64,000 nt of DNA from Magicicada septendecula (Eukaryota; Arthropoda; Insecta; Hemiptera; Cicadidae), in assembly GCA_034769895.1 (NCBI GenBank), contig CM068370.1, forward strand, positions 36,742,247-36,806,246, in the 5' to 3' direction. Position 1 is the stretch's first letter; each line of letters starts with the position of its first letter. Shown here in pieces: positions 1-11,439 of the stretch. A program made the translations under genes and the position numbers. The notes under the pieces are model-generated. The model did no database searches. It was not told where the DNA came from and saw only the letters and a program-made list of their open reading frames with translations.

Positions 1-1794
1 CTTGTCCCGCGTCGGACACTTAGTTTTTATCAACGTCTCCCTACTAGAAATTTGGTCTCTGGCTTGTCCACGCCTAAGATTACTATGATTGGCTAAATCA
101 CTACCCTCTCTCGAAGTCTTTTCCCACCATTTCGAAGTCTTCTACCCTCTGATTTGTTCTTCTCCTAGTTGCTATGGAGACTGGCTTCTCTTTCGCTCTC
201 TCTCGTGAAATACTTTGTTCTGATAGGTAGCTAGATATGTCCTTTGAATCGTCTTGTCCAGGCGTCACTCTCGTTCGGAGAAATGCAAGCCATTTCCCGC
301 CTGTCAGTCAACTCATTGTTTCGAGTTTCCAGCAAGGGTTTACTCTAACATCTTGGGTATTGTTCGTTTCTGAAACTCTGCGTCCTGGCAATTAACCGTT
401 TTTCATCCAGTGTCGACAGCTGTAACCTCCACGCTTTCTCGTTGTAAATCTCAGCTTGTCACTTAGGCGTATATCCCGCTGTGCAACGACGCTGGCTCTC
501 TTCATAATTTGTTACAACCTTAAATGTGTCCTCGCTTCGATTCTGCGTAAACGTACGACTGAGCCCAAGTACATTGTTCGGTTTGTTACGGTGTCATAAT
601 TCTCCGTTGGCACACTCCTGTCAACTTGAGTCGTCGTTCCTATTGTTGCTACGTACCGAACACGCTTCTATTGTCTGATATGGCGTTAGTTGTCACTTAC
701 CCCAATTAACTTTGTTTTATGGCTCTGTTCTTAGAGTCAATGCCACCGTAGCGTGAGAACAGACTGGTCAAGAAGGAAAATTAAATTTTTAATTTTTTGA
801 TTGCTATAAACAAACGGTCTACTACAACGCTTAAAATGTCGTGTTGGCTTTCTGTGGTGTTAAATGTTTACACAACGATAAGTGTTGGCCTTATTTGGTA
901 GATTCTCACGAAATATTCGACAATTCTCGGTTGCACCGGCAATCACAGATTCAAACTTTGGAAGCCACAAAACATACTGTGCCTTCCTTTGAAAACTCGT
1001 AATATTTATTAAGGCATTCGAACGGTAGCTTTATTTGTTACGTTATGTGTTAAGCATTTGAAATTACAAACAAATCATGTAGACTTAGTTAATTTCATTA
1101 GTGAATACATCTACCACGTTAAAACATGATGTCATGGACATTCTGTATTTTCCGTATTGGCAAATTTCTAAAAATATAATTTGGATAGTACGGGATATTT
1201 CAGTACAACGATATTGCAAGCGTATGACATCAGTTTGTGAGGTAATAATTATTTTATTAAACACACGCGTGGAAGCAAAGTAGAAACAAATAAAATTAAC
1301 TAAAGTACGCGATTTATATGACTATATGACGGTGTAATATAAAAATAAAGTGCCAGAAATAGCGAAAAATTTATGGAATATCGGCGGTGACAGGTGACTC
1401 TGTATGTTGGATATTAAACAAGCCCGATGGAATCAGAATAGAACGACCTTTAAACAGGCAGTACCCCCTGTGCACCTCTTTATAAAAACAATACTACTGT
1501 GACCCTTAAAAAAGAGTACCATACGAGAAGCAATACTATACCTTTGCCAATTATGTAATGTTGTCCCATCAGCAAAAACAGGCGATTCGAACGTACTTTC
1601 TCTAAAGTTTGAGGAAACGACCTTGGGAAACAGTTGAACGCTTTTTGAAAAAAAAATCTGCAGTTTCATTTTGACGATCTCGCAAATATCGCAATACAGG
1701 ACTGAACTCGCAATGTAGTTTATGAATAGCCCATTGCAATTTATTTTTAGTCAGAACTTTGTTTTTGGCAAATACCATAGGGTATGTTGAAATC
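1..1794. other. No recognisable feature
   Basis: I see no coding exon, RNA gene or repeat I can name in this stretch. Short open frames near 1101 and 1433 resemble nothing known and have no supporting context. Confidence 0.5.
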
Positions 1795-1831
1795 TAATTG
1801 ACTTCTCTCCGTGGTCCACTACTACAGCAAT

Positions 1832-1875
1832 AGACAGACGTTTCGACCTCACCGTTGACTGCCATCTTCAGTGTA
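1832..1875 (-). ncRNA. Hammerhead-ribozyme-like motif (left TIR)
   Basis: The minus strand reads CUGAAGA (plus 1865-1871), a hairpin-forming spacer, then GAAACGUC (plus 1837-1844). Stem I is only three pairs (ACA/UGU). It has the core of a type I hammerhead with a 2-bp self-complementary stem III. The stem II spacer is imperfectly paired, so activity is doubtful. Confidence 0.4.
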
Positions 1876-1917
1876 AAACGACTCTAGAACTGGTACGGCG
1901 ATGTTGGTTGGGTTAGT

Positions 1918-2395
1918 AAACTGACGAAATTTATACGCATCTGTGGAACGATCCTCAGGTACCTGAAAAATATAACACGGAAGGATACCCGAATGGAATT
2001 TTACAAAACTGTGGCTGTCCCACAGTCCTGTATGCTAGTGAGACATGGACTATTGGTAAAACGGACGTGCAGAGGATTCAGGCTGCCTAAATGAACGCAG
2101 CCTAAGAGGCTGCCTAAATGAAATTTCTAAGAGGGACGCAAGGTTGTTCTCTCTTGGATCGGAGAAGAAACGAGGATATTAGACGCGATTGAAACACTGT
2201 ATCGTTGCACCAGAAGATTGAAGACCACAGAAGGAGATGGTGTGAACATTTAAATCACATGCCTGATATACGTCTACCCGTGGCTGCCTTGGGTTATGAC
2301 CCTACTGGGATGAGAGGTGTCGGTAGACCGAGGAGGAGACGGGTTCCGGAACAGGCCCGAGGCCTACTCCTTGGAGTGACGATGATGATGAAAAG
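1918..2395 (+). pseudogene. LINE C-terminal fragment, family A
   Basis: This is the decayed 3' end of a non-LTR retrotransposon polyprotein, downstream of the RT domain. Recognisable pieces are ETWTIGKTDVQRIQAA (from about 2044), GCSLLDRRRNEDIRRD, RRRWCEHLNHM and GRPRRRRVPEQ (to about 2350). The frame shifts near the CPTVLYASETW segment and there are in-frame stops. One comes with a local direct duplication of AGGCTGCCTAAATGAA at 2090-2130. It ends in a short GATGATGATG tail, as LINE 3' ends in this window usually do. It is closely related to the copy at 36.95-37.54 kb. The clade is probably RTE-like, but I cannot fix it. Confidence 0.7.
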
Positions 2396-2541
2396 AACTG
2401 GTGGTGACCAGTTAACCATACCACCTTGTGGAAAAGATTGTTGCTTACAAGGTTGTGGCAAAAGGTTGACCGCAACTACAACCTTTTGCCACAGTACTGT
2501 GGTTAACTGGTGTAGATCCGTACCAGTTCTCGAAACGTTTT

Positions 2542-2583
2542 ATACTGAAGATGGCCTCCAGCGAAGAGACCGAAACGTCTGTC
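2542..2583 (+). ncRNA. Hammerhead-ribozyme-like motif (right TIR)
   Basis: CTGAAGA at 2545-2551 is followed by a 20-nt spacer and GAAACGTC at 2572-2579. Stem I is three pairs (AUA/UGU) and stem II is poor. It is the mirror of the motif at 1832-1875 and directly abuts the 27-bp minisatellite. Confidence 0.4.
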
Positions 2584-2595
2584 CATTGCGGCAGT

Positions 2596-3000
2596 AGTGG
2601 ACCACGGCCTAATATCCGGGATAGTGTACCACGGCCTAATATCCAGGATAGTGGACCACGGCCTAAAAGCCAGGATAGTGGACCACGGCCTAATAGCCGG
2701 GATAGTGGACCACTGCCTAATAGCTGGGATAGTGGACCAGCGCCTAATAGCCAGGATAGTGGACCACGGCCTAACAGCCGGGATAGTGAACCACGGCCTA
2801 ATAGCCGGGTTAGTGGACCACGACCTAATAGCCAGGATAGTGGACCACGGCCTAATAGCCAGGATAGTGGACCACGGCCTAATAGCCGGGATAGTGGACC
2901 ACGGCCTAATAGCCGGGATAGCGGACCACGGCCTAATAGCCGGGATAGTGGACCACGACCTAATAGCCAGGATAGTGGACCACGGCCTAATAGCCAGGAT
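2596..3000 (+). repeat. 27-bp minisatellite, 15 copies
   Basis: Fifteen uninterrupted 27-bp units have the consensus AGTGGACCACGGCCTAATAG followed by CCGGGAT, with no length changes. The unit is the outer TIR motif of the MULE-like family (GACCACGGCCTAATAGCCCGG) amplified in tandem. Because 27 is a multiple of three, two frames stay open and give artificial repeat proteins (PRPNSRDSG and DHGLIAGIV). Units 9-10 and 14-15 share the same variants, which suggests a five-unit local duplication. Confidence 0.95.
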
Positions 3001-3060
3001 AGAAGTTAATCAAATTTCAACAGTGTTGACGCCGTCTGTGAAAGCCTTAGGTACCAAATA
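3001..3060 (+). repeat. Outer end of MULE-like TIR family
   Basis: GTTGACGCCGTCTGTGAAAGCCTTAG after the minisatellite matches the outer flank of related copies at 36585-36605 and 38763-38785 (GTTGACGCC(G/A)GCCGTG...). The original TIR therefore continued beyond the amplified motif. Confidence 0.5.
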
Positions 3061-3285
3061 CCACAGAATTTAAGCACTCGCGAAATTACTTTTATTTATT
3101 TTTTAACAATAACTAATGTACTTTGGTTCATTTGTACTTCATTTGATAGGCTAAGTGATTTGTTGTCGGTAGTACTGAACATGAAGCCTACTGAACCAGA
3201 GCCAACAACACTGACATCTTGTATTGTTGATTCTGTGGCAAACCTTATCGCTTAATGACAACTGTTTACTTTTATACTATATCAC

Positions 3286-3685
3286 CAGTGGCGTATACAG
3301 AATTTGGCTTTGCCGGCGAGGATACGGGCTTGACTTCATACAAAAGAAAAAAAACAAGTTAAGACTAATCAAACGCATCCCATTAAAGTAATCGGTAATA
3401 GCACAATACGAATACGCGTTATTGAACCATTGTTAATAGATACTTATTGACTGAATTGGTTTTCGTATAGCCTATTTCGTATTTCAAACGTACATCCTAA
3501 CGCTGTGTAATAAAGCTGCCTGAATATTTAAAAAAGAGCTACTACTATATTTATTAGCGTATACAGCTGAAAAAATAAAATCAAACAACCTAAAAATTTG
3601 GAGATAAACAAAGTTTGTCAACTTTTTCGACCCTCTGGGGGGGGTCCGGTCCCGTTCGTCCCCCCCCTGTAAATACGCCCCTCTG
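3286..3685 (+). mobile_element. Non-autonomous hAT-like element, GGCGTAT family
   Basis: It begins CAGTGGCGTAT and ends near TAAATACGCCCCTCTG, so the tips are inverted. A tract of G's lies near the right end beside GTCCGGTCCCGTTCG. The body matches copies at 33880, 41766 and 57497: TTCATACAAAAGAAAAA near the left, TTAGCGTATACA(G/C) in the middle, and GTCAACTTTTTCGACCCTCT near the right. There is no coding capacity. The target duplication is not clear in this copy; hAT-like assignment rests on the copy at 57497. Confidence 0.55.
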
Positions 3686-4082
3686 TATGACGATCGTTCA
3701 TTGAAACTAATTCAGTTTTGTACTGTCAGTCACGTTGGGTGAAATTAACATTTACAACTGACATTAATTAACATTAACAGACTGTGACCTACGGATTCTA
3801 TCCTACTACTTTCTCCAAGTGGCAATCGTGAATCATTGTTCTGGATGTGGTGAAATGTGCTGTACTATCACAGAAGCTGCAGTGTTTGTTTCACTAACAC
3901 TTTGATGTGGTTTTCTTTTACACATAATGTAAGGGAAGTTGCGCAACACTTTGAACCCCAAAGAAAGTAAATAAAGCCGCAATTATATCATTGCAAAAGC
4001 AAATAATGTTACTAAACGCATTGTTCAGTTTCGCCCTTCGTGTTATTCAAATTTCATGACGTTAGTGTAATGGACTGGGTGT
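3686..4082. other. No recognisable feature
   Basis: AT-rich sequence with nothing I can identify. Confidence 0.5.
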
Positions 4083-4260
4083 AGCCACACACCTGTGTCC
4101 TATAGGTTTCTATTTCCAGACTTGTTTGGCCAGTATGGAATCTGACATTCTTTCTAAGTGTTCTTTCCACCGTTGTTTGTAATCTTTTAATTTTTCATTC
4201 AAGTTAAAACCTTATAACTCCTCTCTTATGGCCTCGTGGTTTATACGGTCGAGTTTAGTT
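4083..4260 (-). pseudogene. LINE C-terminal fragment, family B
   Basis: The minus strand matches the last part of the LINE at 44.05-44.76 kb: a KPIGHRCV-type segment (around 4090-4110), then NDYKQRWKEHLERMS-like sequence, then a RNEAVREEL-like piece toward 4230. It is truncated on its 3' side near 4083 and stops close to the mariner at 4293. Confidence 0.6.
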
Positions 4261-4292
4261 TTGACTTGTCCATAGACGCGGTACTTATTCTA

Positions 4293-5186
4293 CGAGGTTT
4301 GATCAAGAAGTCCAGGCGGTTCTTTTTTATTTTAAAAATTGTGCCCTCATTCATCGACACTTATGCTGCCTCCTTCAAAGTAGTCTCAGTCGAATGTAAC
4401 ACGATTAAGCCAGTCGTTTTGCAGTCTTCAAAATATTTCAAGCGTGCACTTTTTGGTACAGCCTTGAGCTCGCTTAGCGGTTTTCATTTTACCCTACGTC
4501 TTCAACGGTACTTTCGTGGAAAGTATCACTATTGTGAGGAAGAGAGAGATCGCGTTGGGACACATCCGAGGAATACGGCAGTTGCCGTGTCATCGTTATG
4601 ATGTTTTCTTTTGCCTGGCCGGGCAAAATTCTTAACAAGCAATGACGTGCGTCCAGGCGCATTATCGGGCTGCAATTTTCATAAAGTATTCTTCCGTAAA
4701 TCTGGTATTTTTCTACGAATAGCTTCATACAACTGGTGTAAAATTTCCGAATAGTACTCTTTATTTACCACTGCGCCTAGAGATAAAATTTCGTGGAACA
4801 CAAAAACATAATCTTCGGCTGACAACCACGATCTTTAACTCATTTACGGCAGTCTTTGAATTTTGTAAACCGCTTGTTCACGCACAGCAGTCTCGCCGGA
4901 AGCCTTCTGAACACGTTTACTAGGACAGAGCAGTTTATCTCACGGTTTACACAAAGCTTAATCCATGTTCTTCAATCTTGCATTGTAGAATGACAAAAAA
5001 TCGCCTAATACACCTAAAGACGTCTTATTCAATTAGCTGTGAAATCTAAGGTGTGGATTAAATAGGGCTAATATTATATACGTTTGTCACTAACATATGT
5101 ACCAACATCATATAAAACAATTTTTTAATTGGATACTTGTAGCGGTGGAAACTGCAAAATTCCACGAACATTTCGATCAAATCACG
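4293..5186 (-). mobile_element. Decayed mariner transposon
   Basis: The ends are inverted: CGAGGTTTGATCAAGAAG at 4293 against the reverse complement of CATTTCGATCAAATCACG ending at 5186, with TA just outside the left end. The minus strand keeps transposase fragments that match the catalytic domain of mariner: GAVVNKEYYSEILHQLYEAI (about 4780-4720), a DNAPGRTSLLVKNF-like segment with the second catalytic Asp region (about 4670), and DYFEGGSISVDE near the C-terminus (about 4370). At about 0.9 kb it is shorter than the usual 1.3 kb, and stops and frameshifts are frequent, so it is dead. The element at 55.3-56.1 kb is a sister copy. Confidence 0.7.
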
Positions 5187-6931
5187 CATAAGGTATATGT
5201 ATTGGCTTCCCGGCACCATTTCAATTTTTTTTAAACAAAAATACCTAACCTGAACAACTCTATCACTCTATTTCTTTCTTTATTATCACTCTCCCAACCC
5301 AATTTCACCTTTTCATTCCACACAGAGGGCAACACCACTTTGTTATAACACCATCTGGCCTAACACCTTTTCCAAATTACTAAAAATAAAAAATAACTTA
5401 CGGCAATTATTCGAAGTCTGCGCGTTGATCTAATCTGTGGCAGGATAGTGATAGCGGTGGACATGGTTGCTTACAAAATAAGCGGAAACATACACATTTT
5501 AAGCAAACATATGCGACAAGAAACACGGAACAGTCGTATTTTCTGGGTGTAAAAACAGTTGCATACGAACGTGCATTAAGCAGCTGAATTCCCCTTCCCA
5601 GTTACTATTGACGCGGATTATCAAGACGTGAGACACTTAATATTCAGCGAACAAATGCGGCAGTATTTGTATATGAAGCGATTTGTATGCGCGCGCATAA
5701 ACACACGCACATAAGCGACTTACACGATGTGTATGTGCACTAAACGCACCCTGGGACAAGAAACACGTGACCGCTGCTCACGTGCCTGAAATCAACGGTC
5801 AAACTTATTGCAATCGAAATTTGCACTGGCAAGGGCGCTAACGTTACTGACATTCTGAATGCGATTGGCGCCCTGACCTCTGGTACAGATAATACTGTGC
5901 AATACCCCGCCCCCGCCCGCGTAGCACTCCAGATACGTTCCACGTGCTCGCGGAATAAAGCACTATACGAAACAGCGCAGTGATGAGGTCAGTTTTTTCA
6001 AAGGTTATTGTTTACTACTAGTTTCATTCTTTTAACTTTGTTGTTTTATTTTTGTTTATTTATATTTTAATTTACTTTATTCTATACCCAAAATAATTCC
6101 GCCTCATCTGTATGCAACGATAGTTTTTCATTTCGTACGAAATTCCAACGCAGGCCGATAATCCGCGCTAGCTACTTCACATTTGTTATTTTGACCAACC
6201 AAGCGGTTCTGCGGGGACAGTGATAATGCCCGTCGCCCGCTCGTGTGCTTCGTCCCGAGCTTCAAGTAGAGCTACTGCAGCAGGGACCATAGATAGGTCT
6301 GGATTGTTAGGGTGTGGCTTGCTACCGGCAGTGGATTTGGTGTGAAGATTTGCACGTTTCTTAAACCTATCAAACCATTCTCTATTAGCTGCAGATGTTT
6401 CTGGTTTGTCTTCTTGTCCGTCCTGAATGAAAGTAAAAATGCTTCTTCATGATGGTAAGCTGACATAACGGCATGTTACGCTGCGTTTGATCGTCAACCC
6501 GAAGTCTTTTTTTCACTTCTTCAAGCATACTGCTTCTCGACCGAGTTATTTTAGTAACACATAGTTTTGTCGACGCAGATGTTTTTATCTTTTCAGTTTT
6601 TAAAAATTATCCTAATTTTTTATGGTGTCAAATTTAATGAACAGGATACATACACTTGACACTCTCCTTTTCTACTTCTCTTTCTTCACTACTGTTTCAA
6701 GAACTCCACTGCTGGGCTTGCTGACCTTTTGATATCCATCCAAATCCTCTTCTCTCCTCTGATAGCCTATATAGAGTACACAACTCAGCAGCTAACACCG
6801 GAGTCTCTCTGTTTTCTCTTTATCACTAGTGCCACTAGCAGGGGTTGATTGCAGGGGAACGCGCCAGAACGGCGTTCCGGAACTTCTTGTATTCAAAAAT
6901 AAATGACAGAAAAAATATACAAAAAGGAAAA
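5187..6931. other. No recognisable feature
   Basis: Nothing identified. There are GC-alternating bits (GCGCGC near 5688) and AT-rich DNA, but no convincing exon or repeat. Confidence 0.5.
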
Positions 6932-7068
6932 CCTAATTACAAACAGAATTATCACTGTTGCACACCACAGTCAATTTTCCGAACTGACGATGAGCTGAGA
7001 AGCTTAACAGCGCTAACCGGAATAATTTTTCTATAGTGGTGTGCAACAGTGATAATTCTGTTTGTGAT
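6932..7068 (+). mobile_element. 137-bp foldback with hammerhead motif
   Basis: AATTACAAACAGAATTATCA at 6935 recurs inverted, through TGTTGCACACCAC, at 7035-7068, giving arms of about 35 bp. The loop contains the HHR described separately. The minus-strand sequence at 40.11-40.24 kb shares TGTTGCACA, the ATAGAAAAATTAT block and the ribozyme core, so it is a degraded relative. I see no target duplication. Confidence 0.65.
6977..7022 (+). ncRNA. Hammerhead ribozyme motif, GCGC stem III family
   Basis: Stem I is TTCCG (6977-6981) with CGGAA (7018-7022). CTGACGA lies at 6984-6990 and stem II is GAGCU/AGCUU. Stem III is the palindrome GCGC followed by UA at the expected cleavage position. The GAAA box has decayed to AACA, so this copy is probably inactive, but the paired stems are preserved. 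Confidence 0.55.
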
Positions 7069-7843
7069 TATAACCACTAAAACAGCTTTCTTAATTAAAA
7101 AACCTAAATATTACAACAATTTACTACTATTTTTAAATTGTGCCCCTCATCAGCCCCACTACAAAACTAAACATTTGTCAAAATCAAACGCCAGCACTAA
7201 TCTTTACCTTAATTACTATCGTTCAAATGACCTGTGGAGAAAACGAAATAAAAAAAATAAAAATTAAAACTCCATGAAGCCAACTGATTGGGAGCTTCCG
7301 AGAGTATGTGCATTCCAGTATTTTTCCAGATAGTCTTTCTACCTTGTTCAATAGGAATATCTTCAAGTGAATGTGAGGTCTGATTTCTGGCCACCATACA
7401 GCGTTGGACACAAAGAGTAAGAAAAGGTCAAGAACAAACAATATGACGACACAAAGATGAAACTACGAAAACTTTTTTAAAATGTCCGAACCACCGAAAC
7501 CATCAATTAGAGTTCGATTAAGGCTCCGGGATGACGCCATCATGAGTGACATGTTTTCGACTGTCGTGCGGCTAACATGCGATGAAGCTCTTTAGAAGTA
7601 TCAGTAAACTTTATTACCTTTTTAGATACAAGTTTATACGTATGTTACATGCTTTATACGGCTCTAAAAGTGTAGACCTCCTTTGTAACAACCTGATGTA
7701 AACTTATACGCTAATATAATATATAAGTATACTTGTATTTGTACAACTTTTGAATTGATGCGTTCCGGGACCTATAATTGTATGAATCAATCATTGGTCA
7801 CTAGTATCTGTTTCCTGAATCACTAGTGACAGAATTATCAGCC
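7069..7843. other. No recognisable feature
   Basis: AT-rich; nothing identified. Confidence 0.5.
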
Positions 7844-7851
7844 GTCTGAAC

Positions 7852-8832
7852 CAGGGGGGGATAGGGGAGATGAATCCCCCCCCCCGAAATATTAATACCT
7901 ATAAAAATTTACATAATTGTTAGAACCCTAGCTTTAAAGCAGTACGGTGTAAAGAACTTTTATTAATTTATGAATTTTTGAAGTTATTTTAAATTAATGA
8001 ATATTTTTAAATAACGCTTTTGAATCGCCGCGCGCTCTGCAAACGGTGGCGCTTCAGCATCGGCATCGGTACATTCGCTGTTTTATCCACAGGATTTCGC
8101 AACTATGATTTTATATAAACAGCGTGTACATCTGCACTATGCTCATGTATGTGTGAGCTTACATAACCAAGTCGCACGTTGATTGTCGTACATAGTAGAA
8201 TTAGCAGTTCTATAAGTCCACATAGATAAAAAAGTACGCTTGTAGTTTTTAGCAACTAGTATAAATTATTCGTACCGAATTTGCATATACTGGGAGTTGA
8301 TTGTAAACCCTGAGTATATACCTATATTTGAACAATAGATCTCGTTTTTGCTAACCTCTTAAGAATTGGACAGAGCCATATTTTTATATTTTGCAAGTTA
8401 GTAAAATGTACATTAGTTGGTATTTGTAAATATACTTAATTGCACAGGCTATATATACAAATATATTGCATTCACACTTTTTTATTCATAAGTATTTTAT
8501 ATATTTTAGTCTTTTATAAAACTTAATTTTCGGCTATACGCTACATAAAAAATCATTATTATTCCTGCATTATTCTTTAGATTTTTTTGTTTAGTAACAT
8601 AAGGGAAAAGGGTTAAAATTTAACTCAAAGGCTGAATTGATTTTTTATATTTTAATGTATAAACTTTGTTTCATTAAGGACCAACCTAACAATGTATTGT
8701 TTCTTATAAAGTTTGACTGAATTAAAAACATTGTATTCACTCTAAGCTTTTGTGTTTTTATTTTCACCAGCAAATCCTTTCATTCTTTAGACATCATCCC
8801 CCCCCCGAAATTTTTTCCTGGGTCCGCCCCTG
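7852..8832. mobile_element. Non-autonomous hAT-like transposon, 981 bp
   Basis: A perfect 8-bp target duplication GTCTGAAC flanks the element (7844-7851 and 8833-8840). The tips are inverted: CAGGGGGGGGATAGGGGA on the left, and CAGGGGCGGACCCAGGA as the complement of the right end. Poly-C blocks (CCCCCCCCCGAAAT) lie just inside both ends. The AT-rich interior shows no transposase. The 8-bp duplication and CAGGGG tip are typical of hAT elements, and the perfect duplication argues for a fairly recent insertion. Confidence 0.8.
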
Positions 8833-8840
8833 GTCTGAAC

Positions 8841-10109
8841 ATCCTTCAATATTGGCGAATTTTTAAATACCTGGCAAATCCTGAAGTACTATAGTTATGA
8901 AAGATGCAGAGTGGTCCAGAATTGTGCAGTATTCTTCACCTTGAGTTAAAATACCGGCGCCTTTTTGTGGACAAACAAAAAATTCTGTCCATAAAATATA
9001 CATAACTTGAATAAAGCAATAACATATAACTTAACAGTAACATGTATATGTGGTTACCGGGAAGTGATCTCACTCTCAGTCACTCGTATGTTGCGTGACT
9101 GCGGTCACCCTATAGACAGATAATGACTACGTTTTGTACTGGACAGTGTGTGTTACATGTTATGTAACCATATGGTAGACCGTGGTTGGTTCTCAGTTAC
9201 GTCCCAAGTGGCTAGACTCGCGCTCAGCTAATCACCGACTGCAACATGCCAGTTGTGATATGTTTGTAAACATAAATTAAATTTCATAACTGAAAACATT
9301 ACGGTATTTGAATGAAATTCTGATTATGAATACCAAGTTTTAAAATACAAGCTTCTTTACGGAAATTGCTTTAACGTAAAGATCAATTCCAGTAAATATT
9401 TAACTAAACATGTCGTTACATTAAACGTTTACATAAACATTAAATAGGTCTATATGTGTCTAATGTTTAATTTGAAAATTTTAAATTTTAAATTTAAAAA
9501 ATTCAGGTGAAACTGTATTTAAAATGTTCTTTCACACTCATTCGCGGATACACGAGGGGGTGGATTTTGGGAAATCTCTCCCCCCACATGGTCACATGAG
9601 ACGAATTTTTTTTTCATTGTCATGTGATTGTAGAATGGTTTGTGATATCGTCCAATTCTTACGCCATTCAATACATTCCAAATATTTCATAACTTCTAAT
9701 AGAGCTCATTACTTTTACAGCTTCCAACAAAACACGTGTTACAAATACCATTCAGTAATGTAATCATAAATCTTTGCGATACGTTAATATACGTCTTGCA
9801 TTTAAATTCGACTTAATTGGTTGTACAAAGTGATTCGAAGTTAACGCTTTATGAAGGATTGTAATTTATGAAGGTTGCAGTGGTAACAACATTACAGTAT
9901 AAAATATATCACAGTAGGCCTACGCTTTATCAAGGTTTTTGGGTTTAATATCTGTCTATTTAGCACGTAGTCGTCCTAGACCTTTGTCAAGGTCGGGCTG
10001 TAAAACACAGCTTGCCGTGAAGGATGTGTACTTAGTCACTACGTGTTGTTTGCATTGTGTCTGTTATTAACACATTTCCTACTGTATACGTGATTTTTAG
10101 ATGTTACTA
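8841..10109. other. No recognisable feature
   Basis: Nothing firmly identified. One TAGGCCTA octamer lies at about 9915. Confidence 0.5.
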
Positions 10110-11270
10110 GCTGTTTTACCCGGGGCTTAGCACGCGAATATTTGACTTTTAATAAGTATTTTAATATAATTTGTATCGTGTATGTCTATATGGCGTTCTG
10201 TCAGCTCGTAGAAAAATTTTGTACCCATTAGTCAAATTCCCTTCAAAGCTGTTTTCAACACTTAGTACCCGTTTATAAAGCCTTTGGAGATATTTATAAA
10301 GTACCTGTTAAATCAAAAACGGCAAATTCTTTATTTTAAGTGTTACTGTGTTAGAAGCATTGTTATAGCACATTAAACGTTATGTTTTCCTCAACCATGG
10401 CTTTTGTATATTTCAGCAGTAAACTAAAAACCAAAAACTGTTGTCACCGAACCTCACAAATGAAAACAACACGTATTTTTGCTTTGCATTAAGTAATAGG
10501 ACAATTTACAATTAGTACACTTCTTCTTTTCCACATCGTAATATATCGGTACAATCGCATATTATATAAAACTTCGAAAATGTACTGTAGGAATGGATAA
10601 ATGTACAGTTCCGATTTCGTTTATTTACTTGTTACTATGGTAATTAATTCTGGTCTCCATGGTGATGTTGACATCTTTAGTAGTAGTATTAATCAATTTC
10701 ATTACTTATTCATTGCATCATCAGAAATACGTATAAACATAAATTTTATAATCGTTTAGGACAATTACAAAATATATAGACGTATCTGTATTCACAATTA
10801 CAAAATATATCGATACACTGGCATATTAAAAACATTAAAAACTGCAGGAACGGATAAAGATGCAGTTCCGATGAGGCTAAATATCATTTGTTTATTAACT
10901 TGTTACTATGGTAATTAATTCTGGTCTCCATGGTGTTTTTGACATCTTCATACGCGTCAACAAAAAGGCACAATTAGAAGGGCCTAAATCGTGCGAACGG
11001 GGCAAAATATCAAATTCCAAGTTAGACAGTGTTTTTCGCTTTGAGTCGAAGGTTACCTGTGCAAAATTTGGTGGTAATCGGTGTAACGGTGTGGATTTGT
11101 ATTCAGTACAAATAAACCCTCAGACTTTGAGTTTTATATATATAGATATACAAATCCCTTTCCCTTCCTACAGAGGGACTATGGGAGATGGAAACCTTGG
11201 AGAGACAAAATCAGTATTAGGAAATTATCACATCGGTTAAAGAATGTAACATTTAATTGTAAAATATATA
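10110..11270 (+). repeat. Interspersed repeat with internal ~270-bp tandem duplication
   Basis: About 10540-10680 and 10808-10945 are diverged copies of one sequence. Both contain ATGGTAATTAATTCTGGTCT, a following CCATGGTG, a GACATCTT and an upstream CAGTTCCGAT. The right part holds a TGCAAAATTTGGTGGTAATCGG-like stretch and a TATATATATAGATATA tail, reminiscent of the 3' tails of some arthropod LINE or SINE families. The left end reads CTGTTTTACCCGGGGCTTAGCACGCG. I cannot name the family, and the outer limits are approximate. Confidence 0.4.
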
Positions 11271-11439
11271 AAAGCTGTCAAATGTCACATATACAAGAAG
11301 AAGAAAATATTTGTCTTCTTTTCCCACTGTATCAAACCGATTGATATTTCCCAAAAATATCAATATACTTTCCCACTTTATGTGGGTCAATGTTTACGAA
11401 AGCTTTTCAGTATTTGGGCCGACCGTGCATACCTTGCAC

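Larger units (their letters stand above)
1808..2612 (+). mobile_element. TIR-flanked MULE-like element carrying a LINE fragment
   Basis: The sequence from about 1811 to 1912 is repeated inverted at about 2506 to 2606. The shared blocks in order are GTGGTCCACTACT, GACAGACGTTTCG, CCATCTTCAG, AAAACG and AACTGGTACGG. The orientation matches the TIRs of the FLYWCH MULE at 19-20.6 kb, with the GGCCGTGGTC motif outermost, and each TIR carries an HHR-like motif. The material between the TIRs is a LINE 3' fragment rather than a transposase. I infer a non-autonomous MULE-like element that captured, or was invaded by, LINE sequence. The right end runs into a 27-bp minisatellite, so its exact boundary and any target duplication cannot be fixed. 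Confidence 0.5.

Noticed and set aside
2551-3073. Two overlapping open frames encoding repeat proteins (PRPNSRDSG and DHGLIAGIV repeats)
   Set aside because: They come from a 27-bp minisatellite whose period is a multiple of three. There is no other sign of a gene.
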